Of a stretch of DNA of 64,000 nt, positions 10,671 to 20,340 are shown in pieces. Source of the DNA: Bedellia somnulentella (lineage: Eukaryota; Arthropoda; Insecta; Lepidoptera; Bedelliidae). The first letter of the stretch is position 1. Every line of letters starts with the position of its first letter. The notes beneath the pieces were generated by a model, which worked only from the letters and a program-made list of their open reading frames with translations, was not told the origin of the DNA and made no database searches. The stretch is from assembly GCA_963576735.1 (NCBI GenBank), contig OY755177.1:3596001-3660000 (forward strand). Direction: 5' to 3'. Made by a program: the position numbers and the translations under genes.

Positions 10671-11644
10671 CCTAATAAAGTGTTAGATAATAGTTACTCA
10701 GCGGAACATAATACGCGCATCCCACACGACGGCATGGTTGTAAATCGGTACAGGGTACAAGGGCCAAATCCTTTTTACAAGATTTAGTGGGCTACTCGTT
10801 TCCGCATCCAAGTATACCTATTTTACATTTTGCATTTGGCTTCCTGAATATTTTATTTGGAATTTAAAAGGGGATCTTTTACATCGAGTTTTGAACTGTA
10901 AACAGGATACAGACTTGAAATTTTGGATTTTAGTATGTGATTATAGCTTACTGGACGATGTAAATTTCTGCGTTCTGGGCGTATTCAAAGTTTCTCGAAA
11001 TAGGGGCCTGGAAATGCAACGAAATGGTTCCAGTAAAGGATGACACGACAGTACTTCGCGCTCGACTTGGCTCGAATTAGTACGTTGATACATATATTCA
11101 TAATTTCACATCATTCCTATTGAGGTAGGTAAAGACCATCTATCGCTACTTGAAAAATTCTGGTAAACCTCTCAAGATTTATTTACACGAATTATAATTA
11201 TTTTTGAATGAATAATTATGAAAAAATATACGAGTCTTGACAGGCGCTTTCTGTATAAAAAGGAATGTTTTACATACGAGTACATAGGTACTTTGGTTTT
11301 TAGTATTAAACCGCAATGGGAGAAACCCCAAAGGGCTGTAATGGCAAACCCCGGTTTAAAGGAAACCCCTACATCTCCTTTCATTACGTTTCAACATACA
11401 TTTTGAAAGCCGCGGAATTCCGTGCATCGATTTATTATTAGCTATCGCTATTTGTTTGAAATTTACCTTTGGGTAATTTTTATGATCAGTGTATTTAGTC
11501 TGTGGTATATTACGTGATATCTATATATATCTAGCAATACAAGCTTGGAAGTTACATACGAAATAAAAGAATTTCATTCAAAATCTTTATTTTTATAGCT
11601 CTACAATGTCTATGCTGTGACTATAAATTTAAATTTATGAAGAG
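10671..11644. other. No recognised gene
   Basis: Anonymous sequence. The ORF at 11218-11406 overlaps one on the other strand and covers a GC-richer patch ('aaaccgcaatgggagaaacccc'), which looks like an unidentified repeat rather than a gene. Confidence 0.45.
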
Positions 11645-11825
11645 TATGGGGCTTTTTACTGGTTTTTGGGCGATGCGGTTGGAGACCCATCACCAACGAT
11701 ACTTTATTTCTACCATCTCTCCTAGTCTCTATGTATCAAATGTGACTGAAGAGTTTCTAGCTCTGAAGCTCTGGCTACCCATTTTAGGGATATATGGCCG
11801 AGAGTATATTTATAGTATGTATGTA
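11645..11825 (+). mobile_element. Family A copy, 5' truncated
   Basis: Starts at 'tatggggctttttactgg' and keeps 'gggcgatgcggttggagaccc'. It ends with a mutated tail, 'gagtatatttatagtatgtatgta'. Confidence 0.85.
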
Positions 11826-12741
11826 CTTCATATGTCAAACAAGTTAACTGCAGCTATTTCAACCGTAAACTATACAATATCTAAAGTACAGTAACCAACT
11901 GCCTGACAAATCTGTTTCCCGTTTCAGTTTCATGGCAACACAAAGTTAGAGTCTCATTATTTTTCTCATTACTTCGAAACAGTTCTGTGCAGTTCGCTGA
12001 CATTAAAGATGGTTCTTAATGACTGTGCCCTCGTTAGGTGCAAAGCTTGATTGAAATTTGTCCGAGTCGATATGAAAACTACTTCTGGTGATATTAGTTC
12101 TGTTATTTTTAGTTGTTTCTTGGGATATAGCTATGTTGTGCCGTCTTAGATATCACTGAACTATTATTTAGATATGATGCTATTTTCTTACAACAGACAA
12201 AAATCCCCAAAATAATGTAATAAAAAAAATATACGGTCGAATTGAGAACACTCCTTTTTTTTAAGTCGGTTAAAAATACTACAACCATACCAAATAAACC
12301 CGTTCACTAGATAAAACAAGTTTTTTTTTACCAGTAACTGTACTTTAAATGAACCCATGATTGTATGCCTCGTTATATCAGCTCGTTAAATTAAAGTGCT
12401 TTCATTACTTTACAAAAAAAAATCCTTTAAGGCGGTGAAAGAACAAGTGGATTTAAACTACATGTTTTGGATGGCTGAGTACGAGTATACAATACTAAAC
12501 TACTACCCCCCAAAAATCACACAACGGAAGTGCTTATGGTCTTTATCCTGTTGACAACATAGAAATAATTATTCTTTATTCATTTACTTACAAGAATTTA
12601 ATTGGGAATAAGTTTTTCATTAAAAATTGTTTCCCATCCCAGGCTGTGAAATTTGAGCATGAGAATATAGATGAATGATTCAGAATTTGGCATTTCTTCC
12701 CGCGATTCATATCTTCTTCTTCTTCTTCTTCAAGTGCCTCT
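11826..12741. other. Anonymous sequence with one dispersed-repeat end
   Basis: No gene is seen. 12222-12277 carries 'ggtcgaattgagaacactcc', a T-run and 'aagtcggttaaaaa'. The same unit occurs at 31247-31305 and, inverted, at 45764-45819, so it is the end of an unidentified transposon family. Confidence 0.6.
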
Positions 12742-12999
12742 TCAATTCTGAAGGTTGGCCGTCAGCTTCTTGAACTCCTCTTTATTAGTAGCCAACCGAA
12801 ACAGTTGTTCGACGGAGGTTATGCCGGTCCATTCCCGTATGTTCCGGAGCCATGATTTTCGCCGGCGCCCAGCGCGTCTCTTTCCCTCAACTTTGCCCAT
12901 CATGATCAGTTGGAGCAGTGAATATCTTTCGTGTCTGAACACGTGCCCAAGGTATTCAATTTTGCGCTTTTTCACGATGGGCATCAATTTCCGGGACAT
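12742..12999 (-). pseudogene. LINE reverse transcriptase C-terminal fragment
   Basis: An 85-codon minus-strand frame. It contains KIEYLGHVFRHERYSLLQL, then GKVEGKRRAGRRRKSWL, then REWTGITSVEQLFRLA. This order, a 'YLGH...R' motif followed by a basic GRR-SWL segment, is typical of the C-terminal end of insect LINE reverse transcriptases of the type often annotated as endonuclease-reverse transcriptase. All catalytic motifs are missing, so it is a 5'-truncated dead copy. Its minus-strand upstream edge lies next to the perfect hairpin at 13014-13073. Confidence 0.75.
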
Positions 13000-13013
13000 A
13001 TGAACATATCATT

Positions 13014-13073
13014 AATTTCGTGTCATATTACTTTTTCTGATTCATATCAGAAAAAGTAATATGACACGAAATT
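13014..13073. repeat. Perfect hairpin, 27-bp arms
   Basis: 13014-13040 is the exact reverse complement of 13047-13073, around the 6-base loop TTCATA. There are no mismatches. It holds no ORF and matches no other family in the window. Confidence 0.9.
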
Positions 13074-13250
13074 CAATACAAACGATATTTCATTAAGCCC
13101 CATTGAAACGTGACGAAAGAAAATGGAAAATATCGGTCATATCGAGCATCCGAATCACGGTGGGACTTATTTAATTTTGTTCCTATCTCTGATTTTAACT
13201 ACACAAATTGAAAGCGTACACTGACTTTTCTGCCATAGAATATATTTTAA

Positions 13251-13896
13251 CATACATACATATACTCACGGCCATAAATCTCAAAAAGAGGTAGCTAGAT
13301 CTTAGAGCTAGAAACTTCTCAGCCACATTTGGAAGTTTATAGAGGACAAGATGGTAGAAATTAAGTGTGGTGATGGGTCTCCAACTGCATCGCCCAAAGA
13401 ACACTTAAAAAGATGTTATTAAAGGAAAGAAAAATTTCGACACTGGCGGGGTTCGAACCCGCGACCTTCGGGTATACGCCCCCGTCGCTCTGCCAACTGA
13501 GCTACAGTGTCAGTTGGCATCCAGCGCGAAATTTCTCTATCCTTTGTTTCCTTTTTACACGTTCAAGTAGTGTTTGCGTTTCCTACCTCCGAATTTTAAC
13601 TAATTCGGACGGCCACTTGTCTACCTTTTCAGATAGAATGCAAATGTTGGAAACGCCTAACTATCACATAATTTAATGTTTTTTGACATGAATTCCTCAT
13701 GTGGTGATGTTCCTCAAAAAAAAAATTTTTCTTTCCTTTAATAACATCTTTTATTTATGAGTAATAATCCCCACATGAGGAATTCATGTCAAAAAACATT
13801 AAAATAACACTTAAAAAGCCCCATACCCTTAGTCGCCTCTTAAGACACCCGTGGGTACGAAGGGTTAGTGACATTCTAAGCTGGCACTACACGGCT
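13251..13896 (-). mobile_element. Family A copy split by a family C insertion
   Basis: The 3' part (13251-13410) ends in 'cgcccaaagaacacttaaaa' and the 5' part (13806-13896) resumes with 'aacacttaaaaagcccc'. Together they make one full-length A copy. The repeated 'aacacttaaaa' is the target duplication of the inserted C element. Confidence 0.85.
13411..13805 (-). mobile_element. Family C tRNA-like foldback SINE
   Basis: A tRNA-like module lies at 13438-13511 on the minus strand. It has a 7-bp acceptor pairing (GACACTG/CAGTGTC), the A box 'tagctcagttggcagagc' and the B box 'gggttcgaacccc'. The flank 'gatgttattaaaggaaagaaaaa' recurs inverted near 13725-13751. 'aatgttttttgacatgaattcc' at 13674 recurs inverted at about 13779-13800. 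An 11-base duplication (AACACTTAAAA) brackets it, so it arrived by transposition into the A copy. I do not call a functional tRNA: the 3' side of the anticodon arm is irregular, and near-identical modules occur at 37546 and twice near 39500. Confidence 0.75.
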
Positions 13897-14091
13897 TTCT
13901 TTTTTATACAAAAAATATAACATTTATAAAATAAAGAAAGGTCGGTGGTAATTCTTAATCGCTACTTCAAAGCCTCCTAGGAAGAAGTGGGTCAGTGCTA
14001 TTCGGGGGCAATACCCACGTTAGAAAGAAATTCAAATTATCAAGTGGTATTTACATAATTTGATGTGTGTTGATATGATGGCGTGAGTACA

Positions 14092-14095
14092 TGTA
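14092..14095. repeat. Target-site duplication TGTA (left)
   Basis: The four bases directly before the 5' LTR match the four directly after the 3' LTR (22351-22354). Four-base duplications are usual for errantivirus-type elements. Confidence 0.92.
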
Positions 14096-14403
14096 AGTTA
14101 TGTACCTAGTACACACATAGCAACCGCTAGTAGCAACACCAACTCCACGGCGACATCGGAATATTGCTGACGCTGAGCCTCGTGCCGCTTCCTCGTGTCT
14201 ACGTGACCGCCGCTCACCTAAATCGAATGTTCTAGAAGTTTTCCATTATTTCTGCTATATTGCACTTTTAGTTTATTCATAGTTTTATATAATTATTTGA
14301 ATCACTTCAATTCTTACATCGATTGTAGTCATACTTATTTTAATTAAATTCATTTATTTTAAATTGGTTTTTTTTGAATCCTCTGGTTGCATCCAACATA
14401 ATT
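14096..14403 (+). repeat. 5' LTR
   Basis: 308 bp from AGTTATGTACC to CAACATAATT, base for base equal to 22043-22350 as far as I can read. A TATA-like 'tttatataatt' near 14284 could position transcription. The AGT...ATT ends are those of errantiviruses rather than the TG...CA of most LTR elements. Confidence 0.95.
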
Positions 14404-14420
14404 GGCGCAGTCGGTAGGAT
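14403..14420 (+). promoter_or_regulatory. Primer binding site for tRNA-Ser
   Basis: TGGCGCAGTCGGTAGGAT is complementary to the 3' end of insect tRNA-Ser (…CCUACCGACUGCGCCA, recalled from the Drosophila gene). The 17.6/297 subgroup uses the same primer, while gypsy itself uses tRNA-Lys. The first T is shared with the LTR's last base. Confidence 0.88.
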
Positions 14421-14720
14421 AGTTGTACAGTAGAGTCAGTGAATAGTTCAAGGACCAGGCAGCTATCCGAATCTACGTGGAGCACGACGAGGAGTATCCA
14501 GACATAGATACGCTCAAGAAAACCAATGTAAGTGCTTTAGAATTTATATCTGAATTGCTTCCCTTCTGTTTCCTCTCTTTTCCTTCCTTTTTAGGGTGTC
14601 TAGCATCGCGCCTGTATTTCAGAAAGGATATTATTATAATTTTAGCTGAGTAATTTTATGTGTTTTAATAGCTTCATAGGACAAAGCCGTTGGCAGAGGT
14701 GTCTTGTGAGAAAATAAAAA

Positions 14721-15390
14721 GGTAGGCAGTAGCATAGTGTTCTTTCTATAATTCATGTTTTATTATATTTTTTTCCATTTTTTTTTTTTTTCTCTTCAAG
14801 TGTGTTCTGAATATACTTTCATTTCTTATTACAAGCAACAAGCATAATTAACGAATAAGGGTAGACAGTGGCATTAGTTTCGATATATATATATATATAT
14901 ATATAACATATCATTTTTGTTGCATTCTGCGAACAATATAGGCAAGAGTAATAGTTATTTGAATTATAAAATATAAAGCGTAATTTACGATTTAGGGTAG
15001 GCAGTGACATAGTATTGGTATATTATATATATTTTTTTTGTTTTTGCAATCTGCTCAAAGTATAGGCAGGAAAAATAGTTATTAGATTTTTTTTTAAATA
15101 TAGAGCTTATTATCAATTTAGGGTAGGCAGTAACATTAGTATCGGTATATTTTTTTTTTAGGGATTTTAGAAGCATTCTGCTAATAGAATAGGAAGGAAA
15201 GGTAGTAATTGAAAATTTAGAAATATCTACTTAATTAATTATTTAGGGTAGGCAGTTCCACTGTTATTCCTTATTTGGTCACTAGCTAATAATGCTATAT
15301 TATTTTATTTAAATAGCAGGAATATTAATCTAAAACTGTTTCAATTTGTTATATCTTCACGCTTTATTCGAATATAGGGTAGGTAGAATC
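14721..15390 (+). repeat. Six imperfect tandem repeats in the errantivirus leader
   Basis: A 'gggtaggcagt' motif recurs at about 14721, 14859, 14995, 15121, 15246 and 15376, spaced 125-138 bases apart. After it several units carry an alternating AT or T-tract and then 'tgcattctgc' or 'tgcaatctgc' and 'tataggca'. The last, partial unit abuts the gag ATG. The array sits where gypsy carries its Su(Hw) insulator. That parallel is positional only. Confidence 0.85.
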
Positions 15391-15394
15391 CTTT

Positions 15395-16732
15395 ATGTCA
15401 AATATTAGAATCTCGAGACAAGACATCGTAGATAACAATAGGGATATACAGCATTTAAATTCTAGTATTATCAGTGAGTCAAATTCAGAGTCGTTAGAGC
15501 ATAATTTCGAGATGACCGATATGGATAACATTTTTAAAACATTACGGCTTCTGCCAGAATTCGATGGCAATCCAAATGTACTCGTTCGTTTTGTTAAGCT
15601 TAGTGATCAACTTGTAGAATCCTTTATCACCCCAGACCCCACTAACCAATTAACGAATTTAGCCCTTATTAATGGCATTTTAAATAAAATTGTTGGTCCA
15701 GCAGCTAGGTTTATAAATTCTAATGGAATTCCTGAAAATTGGCAGGATATCCGAACTGCTTTAATCAATAACTTTTCAGACCAAAGAGATGAAACATCTT
15801 TATATAATGATCTCGCCATGTTAACTCAGGGGTCTAATACACCCCAAGAATATTATGAGAAATGCCAAAGCCTTTTTTCAACTATAATAACATACGTATC
15901 CCTGCATGAATCCGTTGAGACCACTATAGAATCAAAAAGACAACTGTATAAAAAACTAACCCTTCAGGCATATTTGCGCGGTCTTAAGGACCCATTAGGA
16001 GCACGTATCCGATGCATGCGTCCCGATACAATAGAGAAAGCCCTCGAATACGTTCAGGACGAAGTAAATACCCTATACCTTCAACAACGAAATGATACTT
16101 CTGACAGAAAGTCTATGCTTTTTAACAGCACCCCCAGAAATAATTTTTCAACCCCTTTCAAACCTCTCATGCCTAGTATGGCAGGACCTTCACGACCAAA
16201 CATAGCATTTGCTAATCCAATGTTCAGGCCTTCACAGTTTACCTCACAGCAGCAATTCAAACCCCAGTATAACCAAGGTCCCACTCGTACTCAACAGATG
16301 TTTAGGGCACCACCCCCCAACTATAACCCACAAAGTAAAGTTTTTAAATTAAAATCCCAACCTCAAACGCAATTCCGACCCACGATGTCACATCAGCCGC
16401 AGCCAATGAGTGGTGTAAGCCACTATGTTACAAGACCAGCCCCGCTTCGTGGTCATGACTGGAATAGGTTTGGCAACCCCCCTCCAAATAATTACTTTAA
16501 ATCCCGTGAGATGAACCACCACATGTTTCATGAATTAAATACTAACGAAAATTATGATTACGATAGTTACGAGGAGCAATTTTATGAGCAACCCTATTTC
16601 AACGAAAACGAGTTTTCACAGTCTTACTATGAAAATACTCCTATATCATATACAGAGCAGGAGTCCCAAATTGAAAAAACTTGTGAGGAAACGGATTTTC
16701 ACAAGGACACGAATTCAGGCACACCCAAATAG
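15395..16732 (+). CDS. gag: Errantivirus Gag
   Basis: A 445-residue frame whose ATG lies just after the leader repeats. The first 240 residues are helical and capsid-like, with segments such as FDGNPNVLVRFVKLSDQL and LRGLKDPLGARIRCMRP matching the Ty3/gypsy Gag plan. From about 245 to 345 it is rich in Gln, Pro, Asn and Phe. The final 60 residues are acidic and Tyr-rich. No CCHC zinc knuckle is visible, which is normal for errantiviral Gag. Gag would assemble the cytoplasmic particle that packages the element RNA. The stop at 16730-16732 lies inside the open upstream part of the pol frame (one base back), so Pol is probably made by ribosomal frameshifting. Confidence 0.88.
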   Translation: MSNIRISRQDIVDNNRDIQHLNSSIISESNSESLEHNFEMTDMDNIFKTLRLLPEFDGNPNVLVRFVKLSDQLVESFITPDPTNQLTNLALINGILNKIVGPAARFINSNGIPENWQDIRTALINNFSDQRDETSLYNDLAMLTQGSNTPQEYYEKCQSLFSTIITYVSLHESVETTIESKRQLYKKLTLQAYLRGLKDPLGARIRCMRPDTIEKALEYVQDEVNTLYLQQRNDTSDRKSMLFNSTPRNNFSTPFKPLMPSMAGPSRPNIAFANPMFRPSQFTSQQQFKPQYNQGPTRTQQMFRAPPPNYNPQSKVFKLKSQPQTQFRPTMSHQPQPMSGVSHYVTRPAPLRGHDWNRFGNPPPNNYFKSREMNHHMFHELNTNENYDYDSYEEQFYEQPYFNENEFSQSYYENTPISYTEQESQIEKTCEETDFHKDTNSGTPK

Positions 16733-16788
16733 AACTGAATCTCCATACACAGAGACAGTTACCTTTCATTAATATTCGCAATCCGCCT

Positions 16789-19700
16789 TTGAAATTACTT
16801 ATCGATACCGGCGCAAATCAGTCTTTTATTAGTCCAGATGCAGTGGAAAAATACTTTAGTAATTTTCCCCTTAACTATAGTCCCTTCGAAGTAACAAACG
16901 TTCACGCAACCACTAAATGCAATTATTCTATCACTCTGCCAATCTTTACTGAATTTAGGGACAACGATGATATGACATTATTTATATATAAGTTTCATGA
17001 TTACTTTGACGGATTAATAGGATTGGATTTACTGAATAAATGGGAAACCAATATAGATCTTAAATCCAATATATTAAATACTAAAAATGCAACCAATAAA
17101 ATATGTATGTATGATTCTAAGAATAACAACCTTTGCGAATACATTATTACTGCAAATAGCTCCAAAATTATCGAGATACCTGTAAATGTACATGATGGCG
17201 AGGTGTTTATTTCAGAACAAATTATTTCTTCCTGCATTATTCCTGATTGTTTAACACTAGCAGTTAATAATCGTAGTATGTTAGAAATCTATAATCCAAC
17301 CCCTAATGACATTATATTTTCTATAAATTCCCCTATCACCGGTGAAATTTTTAACATTGAGCATTCCCTAATTAAAAACAGTACTCGTCAAGAGGAAGTT
17401 TTATCCCGGTTACGTACAGACCATTTAAACCCCGAAGAAAAAGCTAATCTTAAATCTCTTTGTGCTCAGTATAGCGACGTATTTTACCTAGATGGAGAAC
17501 CATTGACTTTCACTAATCAGATAAAACATAAAATTCGCACTACAGACGAAAGTCCAGTTTATTCTAAAACGTATCGATATCCTTATATTCATAGACAAGA
17601 AGTTCGAAATCAAATTACAAAAATGTTAGAGCAGAATATTATTCGTCCTTCTGAATCAGCCTGGAGCTCTCCTATTTGGGTAGTACCAAAGAAGGCCGAC
17701 GCTTCTGGTAAAACTAAATGGCGTTTAGTAGTCGATTTTAGAAAATTGAACGAAAAAACAATAGACGATAAATATCCCATACCCAATATTAACGACGTAT
17801 TAGACAAGTTAGGAAATTGCCAGTATTTTTCAACCTTGGATTTAGCGAGTGGGTTCTACCAGGTGGAAATGGACCCTGCTGACATCCACAAAACTGCATT
17901 TAACGTTGAACATGGCCACTTTGAATTTTTACGTATGCCAATGGGTCTCAAAAATTCTCCATCAACTTTTCAGCGAGTAATGGACAATGTTCTCAGAGGT
18001 TTACAGAACGTCATTTGTTTAGTTTATTTAGATGATATAATAGTATTTAGTACATCCCTTCAAGAACACATGGTAAATTTAGGTAAAGTTTTCGAAAGAC
18101 TTCGTCAATCTAACTTCAAAATACAAATGGACAAGTCAGAGTTTTTAAAGTTGGAAACTTCATATTTAGGTCATATAATAACAACCGAAGGAATTAAACC
18201 CAATCCCGATAAGATATTTGCCATTCGTAAGTTCCCTATGCCTAAAACCCCCACTGAAATTAAGCGATTTTTAGGTCTTTTAGGCTATTATCGGAAATTC
18301 ATCCCCAATTTCGCTAAATTAACGAAACCGATGACTAAATGTTTAAAAAAAGGCGCTAGAATAAACATTGACAATTTTGAATATAAAGAATGTTTCGAAA
18401 AATGTAAAACCCTTCTCACTAATGACCCTATTTTACAATACCCAGATTTTACAAAAGACTTTATTTTAACTACAGATGCTTCGAATGTAGCCATTTCAGG
18501 AGTTCTTTCTCAGGGAATCATCGGCTCCGATAAACCTATAGCTTATGCGTCTAGAACCTTAAATACCAGCGAAACAAATTACAGCACAATAGAGAAGGAG
18601 CTTTTAGCTATAGTTTGGGCAACGAAATATTTTAGACCCTATCTTTATGGTCGTAAATTTACAGTAGTCACAGATCATAAACCCCTCCAGTGGGTTATGA
18701 GTTTGAAGGAACCTAACTCTCGTCTTACTAGGTGGCGTCTTAAACTTAGTGAATATAATTTTAACGTTGTGTACAAGCAAGGAAAAAGTAATACTAATGC
18801 CGACGCTTTATCCCGCATCCAAATTCACAATGAAGAGACTAATTCTTTAATAGTTAATCCATCCGAAAATCAAAACTCTGATCATGATTCTTCCACAATG
18901 ACAGCTCATACAGATGCCGAAAACCCCATTCTTGAAATTCCTATTTCTGAATACCCCTTGAATAAATTTAATCGTCAATTACATTTCACCATTGTTAGTG
19001 ATATAAAAAAACGCCCAGTAATTTCAAAACCATTCGAAACTCATACAAAAGTTTCCATTCAATTATCAGAATCCAATCTAGAACAAGATGTTATTAATTC
19101 TATTAAGGAGTATGTTAAGCCGAAAATCAAAACCGGAATTTTTATTCACCCCCGTACTGCAATGTACCAGATTGTCCCCATCATACAAAGCAATTTTAGA
19201 AGTTCTTCTATGAATATAACTTTAACTACTGTTGAATTAGAAAACGTCAAAGATTATCTCAGGCAACAAGAAATGATTAGAAAATATCACGAAGGGAAAA
19301 CCAATCATAGAGGCATTAATGAATGTCATTTAGCTCTCTCTCAGAAATATTATTGGCCGAAGATGAAAGACCACATAACTAAGTATATTAATGAATGTAG
19401 CATATGTGGTCAAGCTAAATACGATCGCAATCCCATAAGACAGAAGCTAAGCGTAGTTCCACCTCCAAGAAAACCTTTTGAAGTTATTCATCTCGATCTA
19501 TTCACTGTTCAGAAAGAAAAATATCTTACATTTATTGATTCATTCTCTAAGTATGCACAAGCTTATTTATTACGCGATGGTACAGCAGTGAGTGTCGTAC
19601 AAGCACTTTTACAGTTTAGCACCCATCACGGTCTGCCATTGACAGTTGTGACGGATCAAGGCCCAGAGTTCACCAATCAGCTGTTTTCAGAATTTACTAG

Positions 19701-20340
19701 ACTTCATAAAATGCAACATCATAAGGTTTTAGCGCATAGTCCTAACGATAACGGCATGGTAGAAAGGCTTCACTCTACATTATTAGAACATTTAAGAATA
19801 TTAAAATTAGAACGACGAGATGAGTCAGCCATTAATCTTATGCCCTATGCCATTTTAGCATATAATAACTCTATTCATAGCTTCACAAAATGTAGGCCAA
19901 TAGATTTAATAAATGGTCATCTGGATCCACGGGACCCCATAGAGATTGACATGACGCAACACTTACTCCAACAATATATAATAGAACACAAAACTCGAAT
20001 AAATAAAGTTTATGAAATCTTAAGCGAATCATTTTTAGAGGACCGTACTAAAATTATCGAACATAGGAATAAAGACTTAGAATCTGAAAAAGATTATGTT
20101 CCAGACCAACAGGTCTTTATAAAGAACCCTTTAGCTCAAAGACAGAAATTAGCCCCAAGATTTACCCAAGATATAGTTTTAGCTGACCTTCCAATCCACA
20201 TATACACCAAAAAGAAACGTAATCCAGTTGCTAAATCACGTCTTAAGAGAAATCCTAAGTTACCCACATTGTTACAGGACACCACTATCACTGCTGATCA
20301 TACTTGCCCACCTGACCCAGGGACGAGAGATAACACTTGA
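16789..20340 (+). CDS. pol: Errantivirus Pol: protease, RT, RNase H, integrase
   Basis: 1183 residues are read from a TTG used here only as a reference point. The frame is open from about 16687, overlapping the end of gag by about 46 bases in the -1 frame, so the true product is probably a Gag-Pol fusion. Domains in order: aspartic protease DTGA (residues 7-10); RT with RLVVDFRKLN (about 311), LDLASGF (about 350) and catalytic YLDD (about 413-416); RNase H with TDAS (about 562) and E-KELLAIVW (about 602-609); integrase with an H-H-C-x2-C zinc site (about 832-873) and a D-D-E core (HLDLF near 901, TDQGPEF near 955, NGMVER near 987). No stops interrupt it. The products copy the RNA into DNA and insert it. 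The end overlaps env by 113 bases. Confidence 0.93.
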   Translation: MKLLIDTGANQSFISPDAVEKYFSNFPLNYSPFEVTNVHATTKCNYSITLPIFTEFRDNDDMTLFIYKFHDYFDGLIGLDLLNKWETNIDLKSNILNTKNATNKICMYDSKNNNLCEYIITANSSKIIEIPVNVHDGEVFISEQIISSCIIPDCLTLAVNNRSMLEIYNPTPNDIIFSINSPITGEIFNIEHSLIKNSTRQEEVLSRLRTDHLNPEEKANLKSLCAQYSDVFYLDGEPLTFTNQIKHKIRTTDESPVYSKTYRYPYIHRQEVRNQITKMLEQNIIRPSESAWSSPIWVVPKKADASGKTKWRLVVDFRKLNEKTIDDKYPIPNINDVLDKLGNCQYFSTLDLASGFYQVEMDPADIHKTAFNVEHGHFEFLRMPMGLKNSPSTFQRVMDNVLRGLQNVICLVYLDDIIVFSTSLQEHMVNLGKVFERLRQSNFKIQMDKSEFLKLETSYLGHIITTEGIKPNPDKIFAIRKFPMPKTPTEIKRFLGLLGYYRKFIPNFAKLTKPMTKCLKKGARINIDNFEYKECFEKCKTLLTNDPILQYPDFTKDFILTTDASNVAISGVLSQGIIGSDKPIAYASRTLNTSETNYSTIEKELLAIVWATKYFRPYLYGRKFTVVTDHKPLQWVMSLKEPNSRLTRWRLKLSEYNFNVVYKQGKSNTNADALSRIQIHNEETNSLIVNPSENQNSDHDSSTMTAHTDAENPILEIPISEYPLNKFNRQLHFTIVSDIKKRPVISKPFETHTKVSIQLSESNLEQDVINSIKEYVKPKIKTGIFIHPRTAMYQIVPIIQSNFRSSSMNITLTTVELENVKDYLRQQEMIRKYHEGKTNHRGINECHLALSQKYYWPKMKDHITKYINECSICGQAKYDRNPIRQKLSVVPPPRKPFEVIHLDLFTVQKEKYLTFIDSFSKYAQAYLLRDGTAVSVVQALLQFSTHHGLPLTVVTDQGPEFTNQLFSEFTRLHKMQHHKVLAHSPNDNGMVERLHSTLLEHLRILKLERRDESAINLMPYAILAYNNSIHSFTKCRPIDLINGHLDPRDPIEIDMTQHLLQQYIIEHKTRINKVYEILSESFLEDRTKIIEHRNKDLESEKDYVPDQQVFIKNPLAQRQKLAPRFTQDIVLADLPIHIYTKKKRNPVAKSRLKRNPKLPTLLQDTTITADHTCPPDPGTRDNT

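Noticed and set aside
12755..13003. 82-codon plus-strand ORF
   Set aside because: Antisense shadow of the LINE RT fragment, whose minus-strand frame carries the recognisable motifs.
13438..13511. Functional tRNA gene (minus strand)
   Set aside because: A and B boxes and an acceptor stem are present, but the anticodon arm is irregular. Near-identical modules recur at 37546, 39451 and 39761 within the same repeat context, so it is a SINE head.
14721..15390. CRISPR-like repeat array
   Set aside because: Units are imperfect, 125-138 bp long, lack unique equal-length spacers, and lie in a eukaryotic retroelement leader.
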